This document shows positions 1 through 11,801 of a stretch of 64,000 bases of DNA, one piece after another. The translations under genes were made by a program, and so were the position numbers. The notes below the pieces were generated by a model. It was not told where the DNA came from, made no database searches, and saw only the letters and a program-made list of their open reading frames with translations. The DNA lies in assembly GCA_030549335.1 (NCBI GenBank), contig CM060194.1, positions 59,114,547-59,178,546 on the forward strand. Reading direction: 5' to 3'. Source of the stretch: Pontederia crassipes. Lineage: Eukaryota; Streptophyta; Magnoliopsida; Commelinales; Pontederiaceae. Every line of letters begins with the position of its first letter. Positions within the stretch are counted from its first letter, which is position 1.

Positions 1-1908
1 ACAACTCTCTGGACATTAATATTGGGTCATTCCCATTTAATTATCTTGGCACATATATCTCTTATAAGCAGATCCCGGGCAAGACGCATCTCCTGATCGA
101 CAAAGTGATTCGAAAGCTCTCTGGCTAGAAAGGTAAGATGCTGAATCAGGCCGGTAAAACTACTCTTATCAAATCTATAATTTATTCACTGCCCACTCAC
201 ATCTTTGCCTCTACTCACATATCTAATACGACCATTAACCAAATTGAGAAATGTGCAAGAAGCTTCTTATGGTCTTCTATGCAGAGAGGTCGGGTCTTCA
301 CCTGATCGGCTGGCCAACGGCCCAGTTCCCTTGCTCGGCTGGTGGTCTGGGTATTCACAATATGCATGCCATTAAAACTGCCATGTTAACTAAAAAGGTC
401 TTCGATCTTCTTAACCGTTCTAATAATATGTGGACTAATTTAATGGAGAATAAGTATGGCACTTTTCATCCGTGGCTCCCGCTTACTTACTCTCATCCTC
501 CGATGGGTAGTTGTAAGATTATTTTGAATTGCCTGCAGGAGATCTGTGAGGGCATCGCACGACATATTGGTAATGGTTTAACGTCTTCTCTTATGTATGA
601 TCCATGGCTTTTCTCCTTGCCTCTCAGTCTGAAGCCTACATTTGTGAATGGCAATGTCTCCCTTTCGGAGCTCAGAGTTTCTGATCTTATTATAAATCAT
701 GCCTAGAATGTGCCTTTACTTAATGACTATTTGGGTCCCTCCCTTGTTTCGTGTATCTCTGACTTGAGCCTTCCCCTCTTTACCGATGATGACCGATGGC
801 TCTGGCGGTCGGACCCCTGGTCGCGCCTCCACCTCTAGCACTTACTGCTTCTTATGTGGCAGGGTAACTCCACAGTCGGCTTCTGCGAACAAACTTGGAC
901 TATGATTTGGAAGCTTAATGTTTTGCAGAAGCTTAAATTCTTTATGTGGAAATTTTTGCATAACCGCTTGCCTACTTTCGATCTTCTGTCTCGTTTTAAT
1001 ATGCCTCTTTCTCCAAATTGTGTCTTGTGTGGCACTTCTATGGAATCTTTGTCGCATCTGTTTTTTCAATGCCCTTTTGTAAGGAATATTTGGCGTTTCT
1101 TTTTGGGTAACACTCCATATCATTTTAGGTTTTTTGACTCCTGGAATGTTGGTAATTGGATCGAGGAAGGTGCTGACCTTGAGCCTCGCTCAGGATCGAA
1201 CCTGAGATCGCTTTTTACTTTTATTTTTTCGAATATTTGGTGTTCTCGAAACGATGCTCATTTCTAGTCTAAGATTGTCACCACATGGGTTGTGTGGGAG
1301 AGGACCCTCGCCAGTTATAATGAATATGCTGAATTTTCACGGTCTGAGGCAAGGACCCCCCCCCCCCCCCCCGACCCGCCCAAGGTCCTGTGGGAGCCCC
1401 CTGCTCAGAGTTGGGTCGCCCTCAACTCAGACAGCTCACACTGCTATTTTGAACCTTCAAGGGGTGTAGGTTTCATCATCCAATCTTCTAATGGGTGTCT
1501 TCTTTTTCCATATGCTCAGTTGTCCCAGGGTCACTCGGCACTGGAGTTGGAGGCCAAAGCTCTTCTTGAAGGTGTGAAGTGGTGCTCGCAGCGGGGCTAC
1601 ATGCAGGTTGATTGCGGGCTGGACTCCGAGCTTTTGAACAAGATCATCACCAAAACCTCCCCTTGTCCTTGGCGCATTTAGAACACCATTCGGAGCGTCT
1701 GGCACTACATTTCTCTTTTATACAACTTCAAATGTAAACACATCTACCACGAATGTAATCGGGCGGCGGATTTTTTGTCTCACCTCGGCCATTCTCAAGA
1801 CTCTGGCATTTTTTGGGAGAATAATCCTCCACGCGAACTGTTATCTCTTTTGTATCAGGATCACCCTACTTTAATAAGTAATAGATAGCTTCTTTCTTAA
1901 AAAAAATC
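1..1908 (+). mobile_element. L1-type LINE, 3' part, decayed
   Basis: This is the 3' portion of a plant L1 (non-LTR) retrotransposon; its 5' part lies outside the window. Order on the plus strand: end of the reverse transcriptase region (about 3-700, with YLGTYIS-like and GGLGI motifs), a zf-RVT region (about 890-1110), an RNase H-like region (about 1400-1850), a short 3' UTR and an A-rich tail (AAAAAAAA near 1899-1906). A run of 17 C at 1356-1372 sits between the zinc-ribbon and RNase H parts. The tail and domain order are typical of plant L1 elements carrying a C-terminal RNase H. No target duplication can be checked because the 5' end is missing. Confidence 0.85.
3..1870 (+). pseudogene. 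LINE ORF2 C-terminal half (RT end, zf-RVT, RNase H), broken
   Basis: Remains of the LINE polyprotein that would copy LINE RNA at a nicked target. The first part reads in frame 3 (LGTYISYKQIPGK, then a KMLNQAGKTTLIKS motif as in plant L1 RT) and is cut by a TAG at 126-128. Near position 290 the homology moves to frame 2, where W(P)..Q(F)PCSAGGLGI continues the RT end. The stretch 890-1110 reads FMWKFLHNRLPTFDLL, then CVLCG and SLSHLFFQCPFVRNIW, the zinc-binding reverse-transcriptase motif. RNase H-like sequence follows (LNSDSS, LELEAKALLEGV, HECNRAADFLSHL). Further stops at 704-706 and 1265-1267 confirm that it is dead. Confidence 0.85.
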
Positions 1909-2866
1909 CACGAACCTGGCACAAGAAGAGAGATTAATTATGTTTGACAGCGACATCTTTGGGTCGAAACTAATCCAAGTTTTGTCAAACATAATTTATT
2001 TATTTTTAGGTCTCACTGGAATTTAAATTCCGGTCAAATTTAAATTTTCTTTTTAAAAATTTTGCTCTACACATTGTCTAAGCATTGAACTAATTTTTCT
2101 TCATTTTTTTCCAATTTTTTGGTGGGACTCATTATTAATGAGATAGAGAAGAGAATAGAGGGGTGAGAAATAGAGAAGGTGAGGAAGAATTATTTTATTT
2201 ATTAATTATTTATGATTAAATGATAAAATAAAGGGGTGAGAGAAAACGTGAATCTCATTCCAATTAATTAAAAATAGAGAAGGTGAGAGAGAATGATTTT
2301 ATCTATTAATTACTTGTGATTGAATGAAATAACTATACTTCATTTTAAAATATGAAAATAAAAATAAAATAATTTTATAAATGAATTAGGAAGGTAAATA
2401 AAGTACTCCTAGGTATTCTAATGTTTTTTTATTAAATTTTCTCTATTATTATATTATTTTATATATTTAAATCTTAGTGAATTTATTTATTTTATAATAT
2501 ATATAATAAAATAAGATACCAAATTCTTATTTTCATTCAAACACCTTAGAACTAGACGATCTAATCATCTTTTTAATTCTCAATCATTATAATTTTTATC
2601 CAAATGTCAAATTATAACTAAACTATCTAATCCATTAGTTCTTAACAACTTAAGTTTTCATTGTGAAACACAACTTTTTTGCGAATCCAATGAGGTGAGG
2701 AAAGAGAGAGTGGTCTGAGGTCAAATTTGGAGTCGAGTGCTTATCCATTCTTGAGGGAAACTTTATCTCCAATAATTGACGAAGAAACAAAGGCAAGGGT
2801 GTCCTGAATTATTCATGGAGATGAATACGACGAAGAAGGTGCTAAAAATGATCGCCGATAACGTGA
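1909..2866. other. AT-rich intergenic DNA, no gene seen
   Basis: AT-rich sequence with no supported coding region. It contains a 14-bp inverted repeat (1936-1949 against 1983-1996, TTTGACA arms). The last 170 bases may be the leader of the copia fragment that begins at the primer-binding site at 2867. Confidence 0.5.
1936..1996. repeat. Short inverted repeat, 14-bp arms
   Basis: The left arm AATTATGTTTGACA (1936-1949) pairs with the right arm TGTCAAACATAATT (1983-1996), leaving a 33-base loop. It could be a small hairpin or the ends of a short MITE relic. No target duplication was recognised. Confidence 0.5.
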
Positions 2867-3176
2867 CTATGATACCATTTCAGAATTTGAACTCTTGTGC
2901 CAATCGCCGGCATGCCAGTGCCAGAGTATCAGAATGAAAAGTTGTAGAAAACAAAGAACTAGCACGAAAACACACAATTCTAATCAAATGGAAAGTGAAT
3001 GATGAACTAATTGAATCATCCATTACGATTAGCAACTCTATTTATACTAAAACTAAAATGATACAATGAAGATAAACCGATATTACAAAAGAAATAAGTA
3101 ACTGGTAGAAGATTAAAGGAAATGACAACATGTCTTATTCTCAGAAATGATGTGATAAATGCCAACACTTTCCCGC
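2867..3176 (-). mobile_element. Isolated Ty1/copia-type LTR with PBS and PPT on opposite sides
   Basis: Read on the minus strand, an LTR of about 290 bp (2878-3167) begins TGTTGGCATTT and carries a TATA-like TAGTATAAATAG. On its 5' side (plus 3168-3176) is a purine tract, GCGGGAAAG. On its 3' side (plus 2867-2877) is TGGTATCATAG, close to the initiator-Met tRNA primer site of copia elements. An LTR with a PPT upstream and a PBS downstream is what the middle LTR of a tandemly recombined element looks like. No second LTR of this family was found nearby. Confidence 0.55.
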
Positions 3177-4200
3177 AAGTTGACGGGTGAAAGAACTTGA
3201 ATGATGTCAACTTGAAACTTTACATTGTGGATGCAGAAGAAAAGGAAAAATAGAGGTGAAAACAAGAAAAGATGCTGATAGCATCTACTAATAGTCAACC
3301 AACAAGAGAGTGAAGATGTGTGGTAGTGGCAAAGAGATCCACCAACGCTGCAAAGAAGAGATTCCGGTTGTGATACACTGCGAGAGGTGAAACGATGAAA
3401 AAATTCACCAGAGGTGATGAAGGCTGGAGAACCAACCAGAATTAATTGCTGCCACATGCAGGAACCAACATGTGCCAAGAAAGAACCAAAGTTCTGAAAC
3501 ACTCGAAGACATCGGAGAACCACCGACTAATCGAGGAGATCTAATCATTGATAACAACATCGGCGACAGAAGTTAAGCTCTGAAGAACGAAAGTTGATCA
3601 CCTCCGTGAACAAATGGAGACAAGCTCCGAACAATTTTGAAAAGAGAAGAAAATCCAACAAACATCGGTGAAGAAGAACAATGAACACCACCGCAAATTA
3701 ACGAAAGGAGACGAGACTCGCCATAAAGTGAAATCGGAGCTCCGAAGAAGACGAATCCCGCAGAAGGGAGAACCTACTCAACATTGGAAAAAACAATGGT
3801 GAAATCCACTACGAACAGTACAGGAGCTGGAGATGACATAGCGACACAAAGTTCAAAACGAAGAAAACTTTGACAAAGAAGAAAAGGAAGCGGCGGAAGA
3901 GAGTAAAAACCTAGAGCAAAGCATAGAGAAAAAGCTGTGATCATCGGCCAGACAAGGAGAAAATATAGAAATGTGTGAAACGAGTTGCGATTGTTGACCA
4001 AAGGGAAATCACAGAGGGGAAAAATAGAGAAATAACTTGAAGAACGTAGACGACAATCCAAGAAATGTCAATGACATGGAGACAATGATTGAATGTGTAA
4101 TAACCAGAAAAAATATGAAAAAATGAAACGGACAACTGTAAAAAAAATTCAAACACTAGGATCCCATGTATCAAGAGTAATAATTGTCAGCAATTATTAG
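3177..4200 (-). other. Possible non-coding internal part of the same copia-like element
   Basis: Directly upstream (minus sense) of the purine tract. The stretch CAACTTGCGGG resembles the CAACTTGAGGG seen before the 3' LTR of the copia element at 27409-32578. It is purine-rich on the plus strand and no recognisable retroelement domain was found. The minus-strand open frames here have no recognisable motif. Confidence 0.3.
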
Positions 4201-5099
4201 AGAATTAATATGATAAATTCTCATATTCTCCCTTGATCACCTCCACATTAGTAACAAACCCCCAGTAGATCCCTAATAACATGGAAATTCAAATTGCGAC
4301 AGTTGTGAGGGGGATAAATAATTATTAAGGGAATAAAATATGTTCTTAACCGATTTAATGGAAATAAAGGTTAGCATCCCTAGAATCATAAGGGGTAATG
4401 AGTGGGAACAATAGGAGTTATTGGAGATAAATTTGGATATTAGAAAATTAATGAAATTGATAACCATGACCCCATATTATCAAAGTAAAATCCCAACAAA
4501 TCTTGGGATTTAATACCCAAATAACTACATCACAAACACCCATAATCTTCTCATATCTCCCACATCCGCAAGAAAAGTCAATTCTTCCTTGTTGCTGGGA
4601 AGCTCATGCGCATCACCAAGGGACTTTAGTACCTTTTGATTCATCTCGTGTGGAGATCTTGCTGGGAGGAGATGTTGGTGCGGGGATAGCAAAGAGGGGG
4701 GAAACATTGCGGATTTGGACAGATCAAGGAAGGATCAATCGTGAAAATAGGTGGGTGATTCTAGAAAACACTTTCCATAATTCTTTAAGAGTATATCTGG
4801 CCCAATCCATGATTTCTACCCAAGTTCAATGCATGATTATGTATGTAAATCGTCCAAAAGATGACAAAATCAATAAGCTAAATGAAATGATATGATTATT
4901 GACTTGTTTGCTTGGATTGTCCTACTCTGCACTCTGATTGCATCATTGTAATGTTTTGTTCATCCATTCATAGTTAGACTAGGTTGTTTCTATTTTGTTT
5001 ATTGATTTGTCTTTGCATGAATGTTCTATATCTTGCTGTTTGAATCTTCTTTGCATAAATATTATGAATCATGATTATGTTCAAGGGCCCCAATCATTG
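4201..5099. other. Unassigned DNA with one unrecognised open frame
   Basis: No gene supported. A plus-strand frame at 4503-4895 could encode 130 residues, but it shows no family motif, signal peptide or repeat. It probably arises by chance or is an exon-like relic. Confidence 0.4.
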
Positions 5100-6480
5100 G
5101 TGCATCGTTCATCTATTGTTACTAGTAGATTAGTTTCGACATTCTATAAAACTTGTAACCTGGCGAATTAGTATGAACCCAACCTAAGTTCATACGATAT
5201 TCGATCGGACAGCTCGTTCACCCGACCCGCGTTTGCGAAACCCAGCCCGCTTCATCCTGAATCCGGCCCAAGTTAGCGGACAACGAAATGGCGAACTCTT
5301 GACATTTCCGTACGCGACCCAAAGTTCCACCGAACCCGGCACGAATTTGTCCTTGCGATGATTTCCACGAATCTAGCCCGAGTAGTTTTCATACTCGGCC
5401 CGGGTTCATACTATGAACTCGGCCCGGGTCACCTTGTACCCAACCCGAAACTTTTCGATCTTCACGACATGACTTTGACTTGATCATAAATATCAGATTA
5501 TATATTGATCTAACTTCTATGTTATCGTCATATGATTATATCCATGATTGAATCATTGATTTTATCTTGATAACATTGAAATACAAGATGCTAAAGTGAC
5601 TAATAAGATAAAATGATAATCACTAGGTCTCCCGCCTATGCCAAATGCCTGTATAATAAAGGTTGCTCCTTGGTCATGGCTTGATCAACCATTGATCCGC
5701 ACACAATTGTATCATTTCGCTCGGCGCATCTCATAAGTGAACAAGGGTCCATCCTATGATAAGTGAAGGATGAGAGATTTAAAGGCACCTCAAAGTCACC
5801 TAATTGCTAAACAAGTTATAAGAATATGAAGCATTGTCAAGCAAAAAAAATACGAATATCAAATCAAGTTACCGATATCGCATGTTATCGCGATTATCAA
5901 GCATGTCACTCATATCGTAATGTCATGATTATCAAGTGAGTTATTAACTTCAAGTTCATCATGTTTCATGAGATTATATTGTTCCATGTTATCTAATGAT
6001 TCTCTTTTGCTCATGATATCTTTATGATGACTCTTATGATTATCTCCCTAGCAAAGGTATAATCTAATCATTTTTCGATTTATTTTAATTGAATTATGCA
6101 TTGTATATTGTTATTGGCTCCCCACAAGGCTGTAAAGCTTACGGGAGAATTTCCTTCCCTATGTTTGATTTTCGCAGGGCCAAGTCAATGATGATGTGTT
6201 GCGATGATGCTCAAGCAATAAGATAGCACATGAATAAGAAGGTCCAGTTATTTAATCATATTTACTTTCATTATGACATTTCTATCTTGAGATTATGTAA
6301 AGTCCTTTCGACTTCTGCAATTCAATAATGTCTTCCGCTTTTATCCTTTCATTTCTATTTTCCCTCTTTGCTGATGTGTCATGTTTATTAATCGAGTCTT
6401 GATCAAATGTATGGTCAAAGTCATAGGTTCGTAACATCTTCAGATTGGTTTTCGCCATGTGGCGGGGGTCAAAATTCATA
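5100..6480 (+). mobile_element. Probable gypsy-type LTR relic
   Basis: A GC-richer stretch (5200-5460, two CTCGGCCCGGGT motifs at about 5395 and 5424) is followed by AT-rich DNA. Then comes a segment (6110-6180, GGCTCCCCACAAGG through TTTTCGCAGG) resembling the R/U5 part of long plant gypsy LTRs, ending with GTGGCGGGGGTCAAA near 6475. The assignment rests on overall style rather than on paired LTRs or a target duplication, so it is tentative. Confidence 0.35.
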
Positions 6481-8529
6481 ATAAGTTTATGCACATAAGG
6501 CTCAGAACACAAGAATCAAATAAAAATTATGTCAAACATATTTATTATAATTATGAAGACTTCCTTATAGATAAATCAAAATATTCAAGTTTAAAAGACT
6601 TAGCATTTGTATTTTTATGTGTCTTTTCTTTTGCCAAATTCAAAGAATAGTTATGATAATAAATATGGCAAGAGTAAAAATAGACATATAATTATCTTTA
6701 TTTTAATTGTGAATAACATAAATTTTGCAAGCATATATTATCACAAGTCAATAAGAATATATTATGTATTAATTTTAAACTTTTTTATAATTTTACATTT
6801 CTAAATATTCAAAAGATATTCAATTTTTAATTCAATATTTTAAAAAATCAAGTGTCATCAACAAAAGTATGTGATAATCAAACTTCAACCACACAAAGTC
6901 ATTTATTATTTTTCACTCATAAAAATATGATTCTTTTGTTAAAATCATAAGCATCATATAATTATATTGAATCACAAATATCAAGATGAAAAATGGCACA
7001 CATGATTCATATAAATCAATTATACGTTCTTAATGTTAAAATCAACATATTTTGAGTGTGAAAAATCATGTATGCAAACTTTAGTATTGATATAAGTGCT
7101 CTTATTTCATCAAACAAGCTTCCACATTGAATTAGCATGATAGTAAAAAAAATATCAACTTATAAATGAACCTAATCTTTAAACATATTTAATCAAAATG
7201 AGTAATGTATGAATTTTCAAGATTAAATAAGCAAGATAATTTTGATATGCAAAAAGATCATATTTTTTTGTCAATGTTTATCTTTATGCACATATTATGA
7301 TAATAAAAAATTCAAGGCACAAATATGCATCATATCAAAATGAGTTCAAATTTTTATTTTCATACTAAATACTTTTGTCGCAAACTTTATGTCTCCACCT
7401 TATTTCAACTTTATTTTTCTTTTTCTTTTCATGTAATGCAAACCTTGATATTCAAATTAGTTTGGCTCCAAAGTTGTTAGTCGCTTCTCTCTTTGGAACT
7501 CATTATATTTTACCATGATTAGTTTCCTTAACTTTGCATAAAAAAACAATGATCATGAAATTTATATGCATAACAAATAGAATGATATTTCAAGTATTAT
7601 CATGGACATATCTAGAATAATAAAAATAAGCATTTTCCTTAAACTTGTATTCAATTAAACTTTACATAAATGATTGTCAAATATTAATAAATAAAATATT
7701 AATCAAAGATGATATATATATATATATATATATATATTGATCATCACATATATATATATATATATATTTGCTAAATCAAGATGACAAATATAATAGATAT
7801 ATCAATGGATTAAGATATGCATGTAGTTTACTTCATTTAACATGTGAGGAAAGATATTTTACAAATACATTATCACAAGTCAAAAGAAGTTATGATATCA
7901 AAAATTAAAATTTTTACCAACTTTATTTTCAGAAGAAATTGTCAATTTTTAATTCTAAATTCCAAAATTATAAGTTCTTTCAATTTCAAAATTATGATGC
8001 ACGGAATGTTTAAATAAGAACTAATAAGAGCATAGTCATATATACATACTCTCATTTCCAATTGTTAAGCACATGTATGTATAATCATTTTCAAAGTAAA
8101 AAATTATCGTTCCAAAAACCATAGTCTTTGTGCAGAAATTATGATAATTAGTGAATACATTTAAAATTTAAAAAATTATGACAAAATATCATCATTATGT
8201 ATTCCTCACAAATATTTGAAAAGGTCAAGATAAACTTAAACATTTTAAATCTTTATGAGTCAAAGTAATATCATTGCAATGTCATCATCAAAATAGACAC
8301 ATCGAATACATATTTTAAATATGATATTTCATAATTAAAATCACATGTGCACAAGATAAATTTAAAATTTTACTTCAAATGATATTTTTATAAAAAAAAT
8401 GTGTGCCTTCACTTTACTTGAATCATTCTTCTCATTCCTTGTCAAGCACACATACAAACAATAATCATTTGTCCAACATGATTAATTTTGGTTCATTTAT
8501 GAATCCACATCAATTCCATGCCCATATTA
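6481..8529 (-). other. Very AT-rich DNA, likely decayed interior of the adjacent copia element
   Basis: No domain could be read. It lies downstream, in minus sense, of the copia gag remnant at 8530-9670 and may be its worn interior. It contains two (TA)n runs at 7712-7767. Confidence 0.35.
7712..7767. repeat. Paired (TA)n microsatellites
   Basis: Two TA runs (about 7712-7737 and 7748-7767) are separated by TTGATCATCACA. The spacer contains the palindrome TGATCA, so the whole can fold as a cruciform. Confidence 0.85.
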
Positions 8530-9686
8530 GTAATTTTTTTTAATTTGACATTCAAATTAATAATGCTTGTGAACATTACAATAATGACATTTAATAGATG
8601 ATCCAACAAAATGATCATGAACATATCTCAACTTTAAATAATCATGATGAGAAGCATTAGAATGTTTAACATGAAAAGAGCGTTCATAAGAATGTTTATT
8701 CTTCATATATAATCATTAGTATGTTTTGATTTTAAAGAATAAGAATATTTCAAATAATATCCTTTTGTGTTTTTTATATTTTTCTTCAAGTTAATTTCCT
8801 TTTTACAATCATTAGAGTTTACAAACATTTTAATAAGTTTTTGAGCATTCATACTATGTTTCAAAGGCATAACAGTTTTATCATGTAAAGCATTTTGTAA
8901 AGAAGTTATTTTCTTTTGTGATTTATTTTGTAATATAATTAACTTTTAATTCTCTACCTTCAAGATTTCATAATTTTTAATTTCCAAGAAGAATGAACTA
9001 ATTTCTTAATCAAATTTTCATTTTCAACTAAACATTTATTCTTTTCATTTTTAAAATTTTCAAAATCATTTTTCATGGCAATATACTCATTTATTAATAT
9101 TTTATTTTTCTTTTTAAGAGAAAGATGCTTTTGAATAAGAGATGAAAACTCTTTATGAACATCAAAAGTAATATCAACATCATCATCACTATCACTAGGG
9201 GAATAAGATGAAGTTGACATTACCTCATCATACTCACTTTTTTTCGTTAATCATAACACTTCATTCTTGGATGTTGTAAATGTAGAACTATCATTTTCTT
9301 CATCGTACACATTCGTACCATTTTTGTTAAAGTTGCTACTTTCGTACATTTCTAACAAAACTTTTCAAATTTCGTGAGAAGTAGAGCATTTAGAAATAAG
9401 ATTCATGGCATAAGAATCTAAAGATGAATAAAAGACATTTTTGATGTTGTACTCGAGTTTTTCAATCGATATAACTTTCTTTTGTTTTACAAAATTATTT
9501 TCTAAAACATCCCATATATCAAAATCAATAGAACATATATAAGCTTTCATTCTAATTTTTCATGAAGAAAAATAATGATCTTTAAAACTTGGTGGGCCGA
9601 AAATGAAATGACCTTCTTCATATAATAGTGCCTGCTCTAAAAGATGATTAAATCTTTAAAATAAAAGTAAGGCTCTGATACCAATT
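8530..9686 (-). mobile_element. Ty1/copia element, gag end plus PBS, broken
   Basis: Minus-strand remains of a copia gag. In order from right to left: primer-binding site TGGTATCAGAGC (plus 9672-9683); a gag segment with WDVLENNF and NVFYSSLDSYAMNLISKC, as in the conserved copia gag domain (about 9360-9550); a charged coiled-coil segment with an SDSDDDVDITFD run (about 8960-9220); and a zinc-knuckle-like CHYCNVHKH (about 8540-8580). It is heavily worn, with several breaks, and no pol was recognised further left. The arrangement resembles large copia elements with a long gag C-terminus. Confidence 0.65.
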
Positions 9687-9825
9687 GTAAGATCACAAGG
9701 CACCAAGAGGGGATGAATTGGTGTTAAACCGAAAATATTGATTTTACGAAAATTATCGTAGAAGCTTCAAATTGATTCGTTAATATATAAACCAACATAA
9801 TAGCAGCACATGCATAATCAAGGTA
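9686..9825 (-). mobile_element. LTR end of the copia element
   Basis: Immediately outside the primer-binding site the plus strand begins TGTAAGATCACAAGG, which in minus sense is the 3' end of a 5' LTR. The right boundary is unclear, because a GATC-rich segment of different character begins near 9826. Confidence 0.4.
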
Positions 9826-9920
9826 GTCAAGATCGGGATCTTACATAAGATCAAAAGGGGTCCGTAAGATCGAAGATTGTGAGATCGGATCGAGGATCGT
9901 AAGATCTTACCTATATATTA
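9826..9920. repeat. GATC-rich segment
   Basis: About eight GATC tetramers fall within about 90 bases, many in the context TAAGATC or GGATCG. It may be the end of a TIR transposon whose other end was not found. Confidence 0.45.
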
Positions 9921-10189
9921 AAATATTAATTTAATATATAAATTTATATTAAAATAGCATTTAATAAATCTATAATTATTTATATTATAGATAATATTAA
10001 ATTAACTAGTATCCCATTAAGATTTCTCTACGCATGTATACATATATAACTTATCTAATAATAATTTAATATGAATTGAAAAAAAAATGATAACAATATG
10101 ATTACTATGAAGTAAAATTATATAGAATTTCATATAGTAACATATATGATGATTTCACAATGGTACCATTTCCCTAAATTGATGTTTTA

Positions 10190-10522
10190 ACTCCTCGCTA
10201 AATCAACGCTAACATGGCGCTAAGACTTGTGACGTTACTCCGACACTAAGGTGGTGCTACATTTATCCGTATTGTGAGGCTACATAGACGCTAAGATGGC
10301 ACTATGTTGCAACACTATGTAGACGACCAAGTGACGCTAAATGTGCAAGTCTTGACACTATAGTAGCGCCAAAATGATGTCGTGTTGTGTCTTTAATGCG
10401 ATGCTAACTTGACGCTAAAGGTTGCGCTAATGTAACACTAACGTGACACCAATTACGATATATTTCAAATAGCGTCTAATCATATTGCATTGCTAATGCA
10501 ATGCTAATGAGATGCTAATTAT
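10190..10522. repeat. Degenerate short-motif array (CGCTAA-like)
   Basis: About 17 variants of a 6-7-base motif (ACGCTAA, GCGCTAA, ATGCTAA, ACACTAA) recur at irregular spacing over about 330 bp, ending with three close ATGCTAAT-type copies. It is not coding in any frame examined. Confidence 0.6.
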
Positions 10523-10540
10523 TGATTATTTTGTCCCATT

Positions 10541-11640
10541 TTAGCCATATTCTTCCCTTCTCATAGAAAGCTTGAAGTGACTCGCCAAGGATGTTTGCAC
10601 TGTCTTGGCATCTTGCATGGAAAACCTCTCTAGTACCTTTTCAACATAGACTTCCTGTGTCAACTTCAGGGTACCTATTTTCCTGTCCCGAACAATTTTC
10701 ATCCCAAGAATTTTTTTCGTAGCTCCCAAATTCTTCATCTCAAACACACTTGATAATTATTTCTTTAGCCTTTTAATTTCCATCATATCTGAACATGTGA
10801 CGAGCATATCATCCACATACAATAGCAATATGATGTAGCAATTATCAAAATATTTGATATAACAATAGTGGTCAGAAAAAACACTTAGCATATCCCATGC
10901 TAATCATGAAGTTATCGAACTTCATATACCACTGCCTAGGCGTCTGCTTCAAACCATACAAGCTTTTAGTCAGCTTTCACACTATGTTCTCTTTACCAGG
11001 AAATTGAAAACCTTCAGGTTGCTTCATATAAATATCCTCTTCCAAATCACCATGGTGGAATGCTGTCTTTACATCTAACTGTTCAAGATGTAAGTCCTCA
11101 GCTGCAACTATACTCAACACTAATCTAATAGTGGTTAATTTCACAACTAGTGCAAAAATCTCAGTATAGTCAACACCTTCCTTCTGTTTGAAGCCTTTCA
11201 CAACTAGCCTTGCTTTATACCTTTTGCCACCATCTGCCTACTCTTTAATCCTATACAACCACTTGTTGTGCAATACCTTCTTCCCTTTAGGCAATTCCAC
11301 CAGAACCCAAGTATTATTTTTGTACAACGAGTTCATCTCGTCCTGCATTGCTAACTCCCACTTGAAGGAATCATCAACCTCTAAGGCTTCCTTGAAACAT
11401 TCCGGCTCACCAGCATCAGTTAGCAATATAAGATTCAAAGAAGGAGAATATCTCACAGGTAGTCTTATCTCCCGAATTGATCTCCTCATGGGGGGTAGAG
11501 TACTCGGCCCAGCCTGTATCACCTCAGGCTTCTGCTGAACAATCTTCTCGGACCTAGCCACATCTTCATTTGAAATGCCCTCAAGTACCACTTGAGCCTT
11601 GCCTTCTACCTCTGCATTACTTAGGGTATGTTGAGTTGGA
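10541..11640 (-). mobile_element. Ty1/copia reverse transcriptase fragment, broken
   Basis: Minus-strand copia pol piece. From right to left it shows the integrase-RT linker and RT start (KWELAMQDEMNSLYKNNTW, HNKWLYRIKE), the RT core (FKQKEGVDYTEIFA, LDVKTAFHHGDLEEDIYM), and the RT end (LGATKKILGMKIVRDR, LTQEVYVEKVLERF). No gag, LTR or complete RNase H was found beside it, so it is an orphan piece with a few breaks. The motifs match copia lineages with a VKTAFLHGDL-type core. Confidence 0.85.
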
Positions 11641-11656
11641 GTTTTTTCAAAAGATT

Positions 11657-11801
11657 GATTAGGGTGGGACGCCCTCTAGTCATTGATTGAAAACTCGAAC
11701 TTAATCATAGTTTACGTCATGCATGATGTGTTGATTAAAAACTTATCGGGAGAGCGATTGGAGTGGGACGCCTTTCAATCCTCAATCGTAAGTTTGAATC
11801 A
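11657..11801. repeat. Diverged direct repeat pair of about 47 bp
   Basis: 11657-11707 and 11756-11801 share the order GATT.G.GTGGGACGCC, a CAATC/CATTG-rich middle and AA.TTGAA/ACTCGAA ends, about 99 bp apart. They could be two copies of a small tandem unit or the ends of a decayed element. Confidence 0.5.

Noticed and set aside
4503-4895. 130-residue plus-strand open frame
   Set aside because: No motif, no supporting context and no sign of splice or promoter structure; treated as chance or an unidentifiable relic.
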